Shown here one piece after another: positions 19,709 to 29,057 of a stretch of 64,000 nucleotides of DNA (position 1 is the stretch's first letter; each line of letters opens with the position of its first letter). The position numbers and the translations under genes are program-made. Under the pieces are notes generated by a model that was given only the letters and a program-made list of their open reading frames with translations, did no database searches and was not told the origin of the DNA. Location of the stretch: positions 310,001 to 374,000 of the forward strand of contig OZ000552.1 in NCBI GenBank assembly GCA_963923955.1. Reading direction: 5' to 3'. The stretch is from G963923955 sp963923955 (GTDB lineage: Bacteria; Pseudomonadota; Gammaproteobacteria; Eutrophobiales; Eutrophobiaceae).

Positions 19709-21404
19709 ATGGCACAAGTATTACGGTTTGATACGTATCGGTTGCCTCAGCCGCCCACTCACGCAAAGGCGGGTAAAGACGATAAGGACACAAGGACTAT
19801 TGCCGCGGCGATCCGGCATGCACTACGGGCCGGACACAGAAAAGCCGCCGAGCCGATCAAGGTCGGCGATAAGCTGGTACGGTTTTTTCCCGATGTCGAG
19901 GTGACCGGCGAGGTGATTGATGCGCAGACCAGGGATGAGGGAAGGCAGGTCAAGCTCTTGGTTGCCGGCAGCGAGCAGAAGATGACGCTTACCGAGGCAG
20001 ACTTGGCATCCTGCACGATTGCTCCACACAAAAGCTATGCAGCCTTTCTGGGTCATATTGATACGCTAATTCGCTTAGCCGGGCACACCTATACCGCTTC
20101 TCGGCTGCGGCCACTCAAGATGCACAGCGGCCGCCAAAGGTGCCGAGGCCGTCCGACATGAGTTCCCGGATGATAGCAGGCAACTCAGTCAGGCCATCGT
20201 CGGTGCGATGTGGCATGCGCTGCTGGACCAGGGTTTCAGCCTCCAGTTGCAGCCTCCCCGCCGCTTCGTGAAAAAGATAAACGGCAACCAGGTAGAGGTG
20301 GGCTTTCATTTTAGTGAGGCAAAACAGACACACTATCTGGAGTTGGCATGTGGTGCGGTACAGCAGATGCACCCGATTGAATTTGGCAAGGCCAATCACA
20401 GTGCGCTGATTGCATCTTTCATCTTGCCCTTCACACGCAGTGCCGCGGTGCGATGTTTTCAGTGGGCTGCGCGCACAGAGGATGGATTATGGGGCGAGCA
20501 ACAGCGTATCTTCCGTCTGAATGATGTCTTGTTTGAGGCGCATGTGCTGCCGACTCTCTCGCCACCGGTCAGCCGGGCCGAGTATGAACTGGAGACACAG
20601 AACACATATATTTCCATGTTGAGACTGGCCGATGGCAGCCAGACTGTTGGCAGCAGTCATGGTCGGGGCGCCGGCGTGGGCAAGCTCACGGCGCTACTAC
20701 CCACCCCTGAGCAGCTGGCCGCAGGCAATGTGATGGAAGTCTCCACGGAGGCGAAGGCCTTTGATGCCTCTCATGTCGCCCTGTTTGCCAGGCGTTCGGC
20801 GAGTTCAACTGCACCGCGTTCGGCGGCCGAGGCCGGACCATCGCTCAGCCACGCTGACAACGAACAGATCGTTGGTACAACTACAGAAGAAGCTGCTATA
20901 TTGGCAGAGGAGGAGGTCAGCGATTATGAAAAGCAAAGGCCATCTGATGCACTTGGCCGAGGAACACCTCAAGGAGTTTCTACCGGCGAGGTATCAGGAA
21001 TTGGAGGGAACGGGCGAGCTGCAGGCCAAGCTGGAGAACCTCGCCGAGCAGACGATCAAGGAAATGACGCAGCTCATGGAGCGGGGGATGAGAGAATTCG
21101 AGGCCTGGGAGGTGGTGCGGGAGAAATACATACTGGTGAAGCCCGAGGCGGATCCTTACCAAGCGGTAGCGACCGAGGAGGACCGGGCGAACCAGGCGCG
21201 TCTGGGCGAGATGATGGCAGACTGGCAGGAGACCCAACGCGTCATCGACGCGGCGCTGGACGAGGACGGGGAGGAACACAGACAAACAGCCACACCGGAC
21301 AAGGCACCGTAAGCCCATCTACTGACCGCTCCACGAATTACACGATCACGTCCCGGGATAAGCTCGGCAAGGATCGCCCGGCGTTTGCCCGACATATTGG
21401 ATAA
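19709..21404 (+). pseudogene. Unknown large element protein, frameshifted
   Basis: The first frame (MAQVLRFDTYRLPQ..., 150 codons) ends in TGA at 20159-20161. Coherent sequence then resumes in the +1 frame (EFPDDSRQLSQAIVGAMWHALL...) and stays open to TAA at 21402-21404. The end of this frame contains NYTITSRDKLGK, which matches the NYxIT start motif of large ICE methylase/helicase proteins, so it may join the following helicase gene. From about 20930 on, the frame is Gly/Ala/Arg-rich and overlaps the separate gene at 20927-21312. Confidence 0.45.
20927..21312 (+). CDS. Small TnpV-like element protein
   Basis: A 128-residue acidic, helical protein. It starts MKSKGHLMHLAEEHLKEFLP and contains MREFEAWEVVREKYILV, the pattern of small proteins (HxxxLKxxxP...AWExVRExYxLLP) often encoded ahead of large helicase/methylase genes on conjugative elements. 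The ATG at 20927 has GGAGG 11 bases upstream. It lies entirely inside a second open frame on the same strand. Function is unknown. Confidence 0.6.
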
Positions 21405-24400
21405 GCCACAGCTTAGCATTCTGAAGTTGACCGCGGCACAAGTCACACGGGCAAAGTTGGTGATTGGTGTTCGTGAGCAGCTACGCACCCTGATTAAGAT
21501 GGAGATGACGCCGGGATTTGATGAGGTCAGCATCAACCAGCAGCGCGAGGCATTGAATCGTGATTTTGATAGCCTGGTGCAACAGGTGGGGCCGATGCAC
21601 TCGGTGGGCACCCGGCGCATCTTTGAAGGCGACCCGGATTATCCCCTGCTGTTGTCGCTGGAGCACGATTATGATCCGCCCATCTCCAGAGAAGTAGCAA
21701 AGAAACGCGGCATTGAACCCCGCAAGGCGAGTTTCAGGAAGGCCGACATATTTAGCAAGCGGGTGTTATACCCGGCAAAACGCATAGAGCGGGTGGACAG
21801 CGCCAAAGATGCCTTGATGGTGTCCTTGAATGAAACTGCTAAGGTCGATATGCCGCGTATGGCGGAGTTGACCGGCAAGCCTAAGGAGCAGATGCTCGAT
21901 GAGTTGAAAGGGGTGCTCTACAAGGACCGGGGTAAGATCGTGACCGCCGATGAATACTTAAGCGGCAATGTCAAGGCCAAGCTGGCTAAGGCGATAGAGG
22001 CCATCCAAGACCACCCCTATATGGCTGAGAATATTGAAGCCTTGCAACAGGTGCAGCCGGAGGATATTGAGGCCGTTGACATTGATGTACACTTGGGCTC
22101 CCCTTGGGTCAGCCCTGAATACATACAGGACTTCATTCGTCATCTTGTCGATGCCGATGCCGCTGTGCATTACCATGTTGGCCGCTGGGATGTGCGTATT
22201 AGATCAAGGATGCCCAAACCTGGGGTGTTGACAGGATGTCGGCTTCAAGGATGATTCCGAAGATCCTCTCCGGCAAGGAGATTAAAGTGACCTATAAGGA
22301 TGTGGATGGGAATACACACATCGATAAGGACCGAACCTTGGCCGCGAACTTCAAGGCTGATGAGATTCGCAATGAATTTAAGGATTGGATCTGGCAGGAT
22401 GCCGAGCGTCGAGAGAGCCTGGCGCGCATCTATAACGACACCTACAACACAGACCGGTTGCGGGAGTATGATGGCTCGCATCTCACCTTCCCCGGCATGA
22501 ATGCCAACATTGAACTGCATCCGCATCAGAAAAATGCCATTTGGCGCATGATAGCCGATGGCAATATCTTGTTGGATCATACTGTTGGTGCAGGAAAAAC
22601 CTACGCCATGATTGCTGCGATCATGGAGAGTCAGCGCATGGGGCTGCTGCACAAGCCGATGATTGTGATGCCCAATCATCTGGTCGGGCAATGGGCGGCG
22701 GAGTTCTGTACCCTCTACCCGAATGCCCGGGTGTTGCAGACCACCAACAAGGACTTTGCAAAGCGCAACCGGCAGCTACTGATGTCCAAAATCGCTACCG
22801 GCGACTGGGATGCTGTCATCGTTTCTCACTCCAGCTTTGGCTTTCTTCCTTCGCTGAGGGATGAGGAGAGAAACTTCTGTGAGGAGCAGATCGCCGAGGT
22901 CTTGGCGGCGCAGGAAAAAATGCGTCAAGAATATGGCCACCGTGACAAGTCCGTCAAGCAGCTGGAAAAAGTGAAGGTACGCTATGAGCAAAAAATCAAG
23001 GAGATCGCCGACCGCCCGAAAGACGATACCGTGAATTTTTCCGAGTTGGGGGTGGATGCTCTGTTTGTCGATGAGGCGCATGAATTTAAGAACCTGTTCT
23101 TTGCCACACAAAAGAGCCGCCTGGCCGGCCTTGGCAATAGCAACGGCTCGAAAAAAGCCTTCGATCTGTTCGTCAAGGTCAGGATGTTGCAACAACGCCA
23201 TGGCGGCAAGGGTGTGTATTTCGCCACAGGTACACCAGTGAGCAACTCGCTGGTTGAGATGTTCACCATGCAGCGCTATCTGCAATACGATGCGCTAAAA
23301 GCGAAAGGGTTGCATTATTTTGATGCCTGGGCGGATGTGTTTGGCAATGTGGTAACCGGTTGGGAGTTGGATGCCACCGGCGTCAATTACAAGCTGAACA
23401 GCCGCTTTTCACAATTCGTCAATCTACCGGAGTTGATCACGATGTATCGTGGTTTTGCCGATGTGGTGACTCTGGATGATTTAAAGGCGCTGTTCAAGGA
23501 AGGTGGTAAAGCCTGGCCAGTGCCGCAGATACAAGGTACAGCACCCAAGCAGCGCATTGTTGATCGCTCTGCGGCTCAAGCTGCGTATATGGATGACATC
23601 ATTCACAGGATGCAGAACATGCCGTCTGATGCACGGGAAGACAATCCATTGAAGGCCACCAATGATGCTCGCAAGATGGCGCTGGATATGCGATTAGTTG
23701 ACCCGGATGCCGGCGATCATCCACACAACAAGGTCAACACGGCGGCGGGCGATATTCACCAGATTTATCGGGACTGGGATGACAAGAAGGGCACACAGCT
23801 GGTGTTTATTGATTTATCCACGCCAAAGGATTTCAAGGCTGCCGAGGCGAAGCGGATTACGGATCTGATTAACAAGGCCGAAGCCGGTGATGAGGCGGCC
23901 ATTGAGGCTTTAGGCAAGGTATCAATGGACGAAGTAGAGGCCGCCAGTAGTCGTTTTGATGTCTATAACGAACTAAAGTACAAATTGATGGAGAACGGCA
24001 TTCCGGCTGATGAGATCCGTTTTATCCATGAGGCGAACACCGATGTGCGCAAGGAGAAGTTATTTGAGGCGATGCGGCGTGGTGATGTACGCATCCTGAT
24101 TGGCTCAACGGCGAAGATGGGTTCAGGCATGAACGTGCAGAACAAATTGGTGGCCTTGCATCATTTGGATGCGCCTTAGCGACCAGCCGATATTGAGCAG
24201 CGGGAAGGGCGGATTATTCGCCAAGGCAATGAGTTTTATGAATCTGACCCGGACAATTTTGAGATCATCATCAATCGCTATGCCACCAAACAGACCTACG
24301 ATGCCCGGATGTGGCAGACCCTGGAGATCAAATCCCGTTTCATTGAGCAGGTCAGAAAAGGGGCAAAAGGTGAGCGGAGCGTGGATGACATTGCCAGCCA

Positions 24401-25415
24401 GGCAGCGAATTTTGCCGAGATGAAGGCAGCGGCCACCGGTAATCCTCTGATTCAAAAACAGGTAGAGTTGACCCATACCATACGCAAGCTCGACGCGGCC
24501 GCGGCGCAATGCAAGCGCAGGGAGTACCAGCTGCAGGATGCGGTAAGGCGACTTGAGAACGACGACAATCGGTATCGCGCCAAGGTCAAGGGCATAAACG
24601 CCGATATAGCCAAGCGGGAGAGTACGGCCAATGCTCCCTGGCGGGTAACGGTGGGTGATAAGGTGTTTGCTATCAAACCCACCGACCATATTGATGCCGC
24701 AACCGCGGAGGGAAAAGGGCAGCTCGGCGAGGTAGAGAAAGAAAACGCCGAGACCAAGAGGCGGGCGAATGGAGCGATGGTGACGGCTCTTCTGAGTTTT
24801 ATCAAATCAGGCAAGAAGGACGAGTTGGATGCCATGCAGTATCGTGGCTGGGATATCGATTTTACCAGCAGCTTACGGATGCCGGGCATTACAATTAGCG
24901 CAGAAGGCAAGTCCTTTTTTGCCAATTATGGCAAAGGCGAGAACTTCAGTGGTCAGGGCCTGCTTACCCGCATAGAGAACTGGCTGGCGGGCTTTGAAAC
25001 GGAACTAAACAAAGCCGAGAGCGCCCGAGATGAGGATAAGTGCCAGTATGAAACGGCCAAGACAAGCCTGGGCAGTCGGTTTGAACAGCAGGATGAGTTG
25101 GATACGGCCAGAGAGGAGATGCAGGCGGTGATGGCAGAGCTAAAACGTATGGAAGGCCCGCACTATGTCCCCTTGCATGAGCGTGAGCCTGCCCAGGAAT
25201 ACGATGAAAAGGGGCATTTGATCACACAAGCTATGCAAGCCGACAGCCCGGTTACAGCTGAGAGCAAAGACCGGCAGGATGATGGCTTTGAGCGTGATGT
25301 ACCACAGCGCATGGCCGCTGCTGTCCCAGACCATGAACGCATTGAACAGGATAGTACCCCCATCCCCGCTCCAGTTCTTCAAAGCCGGCGCGCTACAGCC
25401 AGTATGGGGATGTAA
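21385..25415 (+). pseudogene. Large SNF2-type helicase of ICE methylase/helicase family, truncated, frameshifted, with in-frame TAG
   Basis: Three pieces line up with one family. The region before the helicase (21385 to about 22210) includes ADIFSKRVLYP and MAELTGKPKEQMLDEL. The helicase (22236 on) shows Walker A HTVGAGKTYAM, the DEAH box VDEAHEFKN and SGMNVQNKLVALHHLDAP. A one-base loss near 22205 separates the first two pieces. TAG at 24177-24179 replaces the nearly invariant Trp of LDAPWRPADIEQREGR; the frame continues to 25415. The N6-methylase domain that normally precedes the helicase is missing. Confidence 0.8.
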
Positions 25416-25417
25416 GG

Positions 25418-25789
25418 ATGTGGATACTGGTCAATAAAGTGGACGATGACTGGCGGCCTTTTGAGAGCACCTGGCGCATGGATAAGTATCAAGGTAAGAC
25501 TGTATGCGACCCTGTCGTCTATTTATCACTCGCCAAAGCACTGGAAGAGATGAACGATTGTATGTATTGGAGCAAGGTCAGGGATGATAGTGCGGCGGAG
25601 ACTTCGGAGGATGAGGACTATCACGTGCTGGAAATCCTGCCGCGCCCGGGCGTGAGTGTTGATCGCCTTATCATGGAAACACTGACCGAGCGCTTGCCAG
25701 ATATAGAGGTGGACTTTCACGCCGCCGGCAGTGGTACAGCCGCCGGTTTCAGTATCTCGGCCTTGTCCCGACATCAAGGCGCACTGTGA
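25418..25789 (+). CDS. Unknown element protein, possibly joined to the next frame
   Basis: A 123-residue frame starting MWILVNKVDDDWRPFEST two bases after the helicase gene, with no family that I recognise. It ends in TGA at 25787-25789 (HQGAL*). In the +1 frame the sequence continues directly as ETQGLPVYIVPSMGDLP, so the two frames may encode one protein split by an extra T. Confidence 0.45.
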   Translation: MWILVNKVDDDWRPFESTWRMDKYQGKTVCDPVVYLSLAKALEEMNDCMYWSKVRDDSAAETSEDEDYHVLEILPRPGVSVDRLIMETLTERLPDIEVDFHAAGSGTAAGFSISALSRHQGAL

Positions 25790-26456
25790 GACACAGGGCC
25801 TGCCGGTATATATCGTACCCTCAATGGGAGATTTACCTACTATCATCAAAAACAAGCTGCCTGATGCGGCCAGAGTGGATGCGGTCTACCTGGATGATGC
25901 GGTTTACCTGGTGGCCGATGCGATTGCTGATATGGCCGCAGTAGAGAAAATCCTCTCTTCAAGACTGCTCCGGCATGTGGCATTGGCATCACTGGCCGGG
26001 GCTGAATGGCCGCTGATTGTCAATGAGATACAACAGCTCAAAGCCAGGGACGAGCCGCAAATCGTCCGCTTAGCCAATCAGGTCAGGCAACGCTATGGTG
26101 AGCTGGCACCGCAGGCAGAGGCGAAGGAAATCCTGACGGTGGCAGTTCAATCAAGACTGGAAGAGGGGGCGCTGGCCGGCATACTTAGACGCCTTCGTGA
26201 GGCGATTGCCGGCACATTGCGGAAGATGGGGTTTAGGCACCGGTTTGATACTGTCGATCTTGATGTTGCGATAACATCTGCCGAGAAAGAGATCGAGTCC
26301 GAGCAGGATATTGTGCACGGCCGTGGCCTGCCAGGCTTTGCTGTTGTCACGGGTTTTCCGGAAGATGATGCAGCTGTTTCTCCTGTGGGCACAGCACAAA
26401 TCCATCCGCGATCACCTCTAGCGAGGGAAAAATCAACAATGGGATTGCAGTTATAA
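25731..26456 (+). CDS. Domain common in large conjugative-element (LPD-type) proteins
   Basis: The block GLPVYIVPSMGDLP...DAVYLVADAIADM followed by a Leu/Ala-rich helical region resembles the C-terminal domain that follows LPD or helicase modules in very large ICE proteins. In relatives, a HExxH-like stretch follows the YLV strand; here that site reads LLRHVALASL, so a metal site is absent. The first 19 codons overlap the preceding gene and may not be used. The last 30 residues overlap the end of the hicA fragment on the other strand. Confidence 0.4.
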   Translation: MVQPPVSVSRPCPDIKAHCETQGLPVYIVPSMGDLPTIIKNKLPDAARVDAVYLDDAVYLVADAIADMAAVEKILSSRLLRHVALASLAGAEWPLIVNEIQQLKARDEPQIVRLANQVRQRYGELAPQAEAKEILTVAVQSRLEEGALAGILRRLREAIAGTLRKMGFRHRFDTVDLDVAITSAEKEIESEQDIVHGRGLPGFAVVTGFPEDDAAVSPVGTAQIHPRSPLAREKSTMGLQL

Positions 26457-26458
26457 CA

Positions 26459-26593
26459 GCGTAGCGGACTTGTTAGCGCCCCCTCTGCTGAGTAGATCAG
26501 ATGATCTCCTCTCTGCCTTTCAAGTGCAAAACCGGCAGCTTCAAAGATTTTTACTTGCGTCTGCCAATTAGTGGGCCTGAGTCTGCTGGACAT
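26459..26593 (-). pseudogene. hicA: HicA toxin fragment
   Basis: The first ~38 residues (RPTNWQTQVKIFEAAGF, then ERQRGDHLIY) match the HicA dsRBD-like mRNA interferase, including the GDH catalytic segment. After about residue 40 the match ends and the frame runs into the end of the neighbouring plus-strand gene. HicA is normally ~60-80 residues, so the C-terminal half is lost. The start overlaps the hicB end by 26 bases. Confidence 0.5.
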
Positions 26594-26927
26594 GTTTCGC
26601 TACCAGCAAATCGAACGGAATATCAATTCTGTGCGACGATGTGGCTGTATGCTGTCTCCCCTTGATTGTTTTCTCAGCAGGGACTAATCCTATCTCTTTC
26701 ATGGCTCGTTCAAGCGTACCGCGCTCATAGCATGACTCAACAAACAGTTGCAAAGCTTCAGCAATATTGTCCAGCGCCTCCTTTTCTGACTGTCCTTGGC
26801 TATGAACATCAAATACAGGAGACGATGAATAAAACCATTCACCTTTTTGTTTGACTTCAATATGAACAGTCAGCGTAAACCTGACTGCATCATGTGACCG
26901 CTGAACTTGTAGGCTGTCTTTTTTCAT
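26568..26927 (-). CDS. hicB: HicB-type antitoxin
   Basis: A 119-residue protein with the HicB fold pattern: EWFYSSSPVFDVHSQGQSEKEALDNIAEALQLF is the typical partial RNase-H core with the G-x-T/S-x-x-E-A-x-x-N-I segment. It lies upstream of the hicA fragment on the same strand, an order seen in some hicBA loci. As the toxin is truncated, it is an orphan antitoxin. It ends in TAA. Confidence 0.75.
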   Translation of the reverse strand: MKKDSLQVQRSHDAVRFTLTVHIEVKQKGEWFYSSSPVFDVHSQGQSEKEALDNIAEALQLFVESCYERGTLERAMKEIGLVPAEKTIKGRQHTATSSHRIDIPFDLLVAKHVQQTQAH

Positions 26928-27142
26928 GGCTACGCTAACTTCGATAATCGTTCTACGTACTCAATTGCTAAGGTATTTGCAAGCAACAACGGCTAAATCA
27001 CCCAAAATATTATAAGATTATTGCTGTCAGAGATAAATTCCCCAGGATTTGTGCCTGTTAATCACAGTAGTAACACATTAGTAGAGGGTTTGCCCAAGCG
27101 GAGATTACCCAGCGTATTTGTGTGACTGGAAAGCCGGTACTA

Positions 27143-27790
27143 CGCTCACATCCCCGGCCCGGGCCTCGGTGTCGGCGCTGGCGCAGGTTCAAGCTCAGGC
27201 TCAGGATCGGGGTTATCCAGCCACAGCGCACCTAGGGGGAAGCTAATCGCCGCAAAGGGCGGGACGGAGACGGAAGCATCACCAGCGAGTGAGGCAGTCA
27301 GCACCCACAGACCCTCTTTCAGTTGAAAGGCTTCCAGGGTGCGCGCATCGGGATCAACAAACCACAGATGCGACACTCCCTCGCGGGCATAAATTTCACG
27401 CTTGTCGGTCACGTCCGTCTGTCGGGTGGAAGGCGAGAGGACTTCACAGGCCCAATCCGGGGCGAGTTCAAAGAAGGCGGCATTGGGGAGGGTGGGCAAG
27501 GTCTCCCGCCGCCAACCGGCCAAGTCAGGCACGAGAATATCCTTGCCCAGGTGCAGTTCCGGCTCATCGATAATCCACCAGCCGCCCGGTCCGCCGCGAC
27601 CGCGACCGAAGGGGTTACCCACTTCCATCCCCAATGTAGAACTCGCCCAGGCATGCGGGATAGCGGGTCTGGGTTGCATCCGCAAAATGCCATGGATGAC
27701 CTCCGCCACCTTGTGCGGCGGCGCATTCAGCACGTCCTGATAGGTGGCTTCACGACTTCTGAGGGTAGGGGCGGACATAGCTCATATCTT
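27143..27790. repeat. ~640-base dispersed repeat containing uma2, copy 1
   Basis: Bases from TACGCTCACATCC to AGCTCATATCTTAGC are nearly the same as 59469-60117. The main difference is a deletion in the Pro/Glu codon repeat. The similarity ends within a few bases of the gene on both sides, which suggests recent duplication of a gene-sized unit. Confidence 0.7.
27146..27778 (-). CDS. Uma2-family (DUF820) PD-(D/E)XK-like protein, copy 1
   Basis: A 210-residue Uma2 protein. The core has PDLAGWRRE (the PD Asp), DWACEVLSPSTRQTDVTDKREIYAREGVSHLWFVDPDART, where E of CEVLSPST and K of DKREIYA are the putative nuclease residues. A Pro/Glu/Ala repeat tail ends the protein. It is nearly identical to 59475-60101. 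Uma2 genes are spread in many genomes as dispersed copies; their role is unproven. Confidence 0.75.
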   Translation of the reverse strand: MSAPTLRSREATYQDVLNAPPHKVAEVIHGILRMQPRPAIPHAWASSTLGMEVGNPFGRGRGGPGGWWIIDEPELHLGKDILVPDLAGWRRETLPTLPNAAFFELAPDWACEVLSPSTRQTDVTDKREIYAREGVSHLWFVDPDARTLEAFQLKEGLWVLTASLAGDASVSVPPFAAISFPLGALWLDNPDPEPELEPAPAPTPRPGPGM

Positions 27791-27937
27791 AGCGCTATTT
27801 ATGGGAAAAACCAATGATCTCAATAGGGTATGGAATCACTCGTTTCTTGCAATTCATACAAAAACTTGCTTTCCCATCCACAAAAGGCTAGGATGAGACA
27901 GAACACACTCCAAAATCAACTCGCAGGGAATGCAGTA

Positions 27938-28234
27938 ATGGTAGATTTGGTCGGTTACTGGTCAGGGATTACGGATAAGCGTGGCAATGAGGCTGCCAGC
28001 GAGCGGAAGATAAAATACTTGCACATGAGACGACTAGCAAAAAACCTCATCAATGGGGCTGGCCGGGTTTTGCAGATTGCTCCTTCCAGGCCCCGCCATA
28101 GCATGAAATCAGCACCCATCTCAGCGTCTGAAGCACTGCAAACCGATGTCAAGGCCCTGCGTTCTGACTGGGTGAGAATAGGGCAGGACATGCGTGTTGC
28201 GATAAAGAAGTATGCCCAATCGTCAGGACAGTAG
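27938..28234 (+). CDS. Small unknown protein
   Basis: A 98-residue basic protein (MVDLVGYWSGITDKRG...) with AGGGA nine bases ahead of the ATG at 27938; an upstream in-frame ATG at 27893 is less well placed. No family recognised. The end (RIGQDMRVAIKKYAQSSGQ) overlaps the start of the DUF2335 gene by 23 bases, suggesting coupling. The stop is TAG with no second stop for 17 codons, so TAG seems to act as a true end here. Confidence 0.45.
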   Translation: MVDLVGYWSGITDKRGNEAASERKIKYLHMRRLAKNLINGAGRVLQIAPSRPRHSMKSAPISASEALQTDVKALRSDWVRIGQDMRVAIKKYAQSSGQ

Positions 28235-28698
28235 AGAGCCTCAGAAGCCACAACAGAGTTTAGAAAGCTCCTCAGATACTGGTGATCAGGCAGAACTTTT
28301 AGCTGTTGCTCAGCGCACAGAGTTTTCGGGCCCGGTGCCGCATCCGGAAATATTGCGGGGCTATGAACAGATAGTCCCCGGGGCTGCTGAGAGAATGATA
28401 GCAATGGTTCAAAAAGAGGCTGAGCATAGGCACAAACTAGAAGCTAAGGCAGTAGAGTCAGATTGCAAAACGGCGCGCTCAAAAGACAGGGAGATACTTT
28501 ATAGGTCAAATATTCGCTTTTATTATTGGGCTATTCGCTGTTGGTTCGGGCGTTTACTTAGGGCTGCAAGGGAAAGAAATTTTTGGCAGCGCTATCAGTT
28601 TAATTGTCATACCAGCACTTGTGTTAGCCTCTATTATGGGGCGGAAAGATAAAGATACAGACGTGTACGGTAAACCTTACATAGTGATACACACCTGA
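28212..28698 (+). pseudogene. DUF2335 membrane protein, frameshifted
   Basis: The N-terminal half has the family pattern HPEILRGYEQIVPGAAERMIAM...EHRHKLE. The two C-terminal membrane segments (GQIFAFIIGLFAVGSGVYLG and SAISLIVIPALVLASIMGRK) are in the +1 frame, from about 28470 to TGA at 28698. One base has been gained near 28440-28490. The intact protein would have two helices anchoring a coiled N-terminus. Confidence 0.65.
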
Positions 28699-28716
28699 TT
28701 TAGGAGGAGCATCACC

Positions 28717-29034
28717 ATGAGCATCTATGACTACTGGGCAGGCAGGAATGCGGCGGAAGCCTCGGCCGCTATGGGCGAGTTCATGCTGAGGAGGGATATG
28801 GAAAGGGAGCGCGCCGATAACGAAAGGGTCTTTCGGAAGGCTACCAGAACCATGGAAGGACTCTGTACGCGGGTCTGCTCAGAAATCAAGTGGAAGACGC
28901 AATTTAAGGCGAGTGTGTCGGGATGGGGGTATAAGGCCGATACCTTCAAGAAAGAACTGTTGCGGATAGCCGGGGATACCCAGGAAATTCGTGATTTCAT
29001 TAAAGAGCAAGGTGTTAAGAGCCACCTCGATTAA
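28717..29034 (+). CDS. Small unknown helical protein
   Basis: A 105-residue charged, helical protein beginning MSIYDYWAGRNAAEASAAMGE, with TTAGGAGGAGCA eight bases ahead of the ATG, a strong ribosome site. I do not recognise the family. It stops at 29034, facing the end of dotA on the other strand, 24 bases away. Confidence 0.5.
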   Translation: MSIYDYWAGRNAAEASAAMGEFMLRRDMERERADNERVFRKATRTMEGLCTRVCSEIKWKTQFKASVSGWGYKADTFKKELLRIAGDTQEIRDFIKEQGVKSHLD

Positions 29035-29057
29035 GCCTTCACCGTTCACCTGAACAC

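Noticed and set aside
22776..23285. A 169-codon minus-strand frame inside the helicase
   Set aside because: It lies opposite conserved helicase motifs and is not protein-like.
27289..27817. Plus-strand frames opposite the Uma2 genes (also at 59612-60200)
   Set aside because: They are mirror frames of a well-supported gene, repeated only because the gene itself is duplicated.
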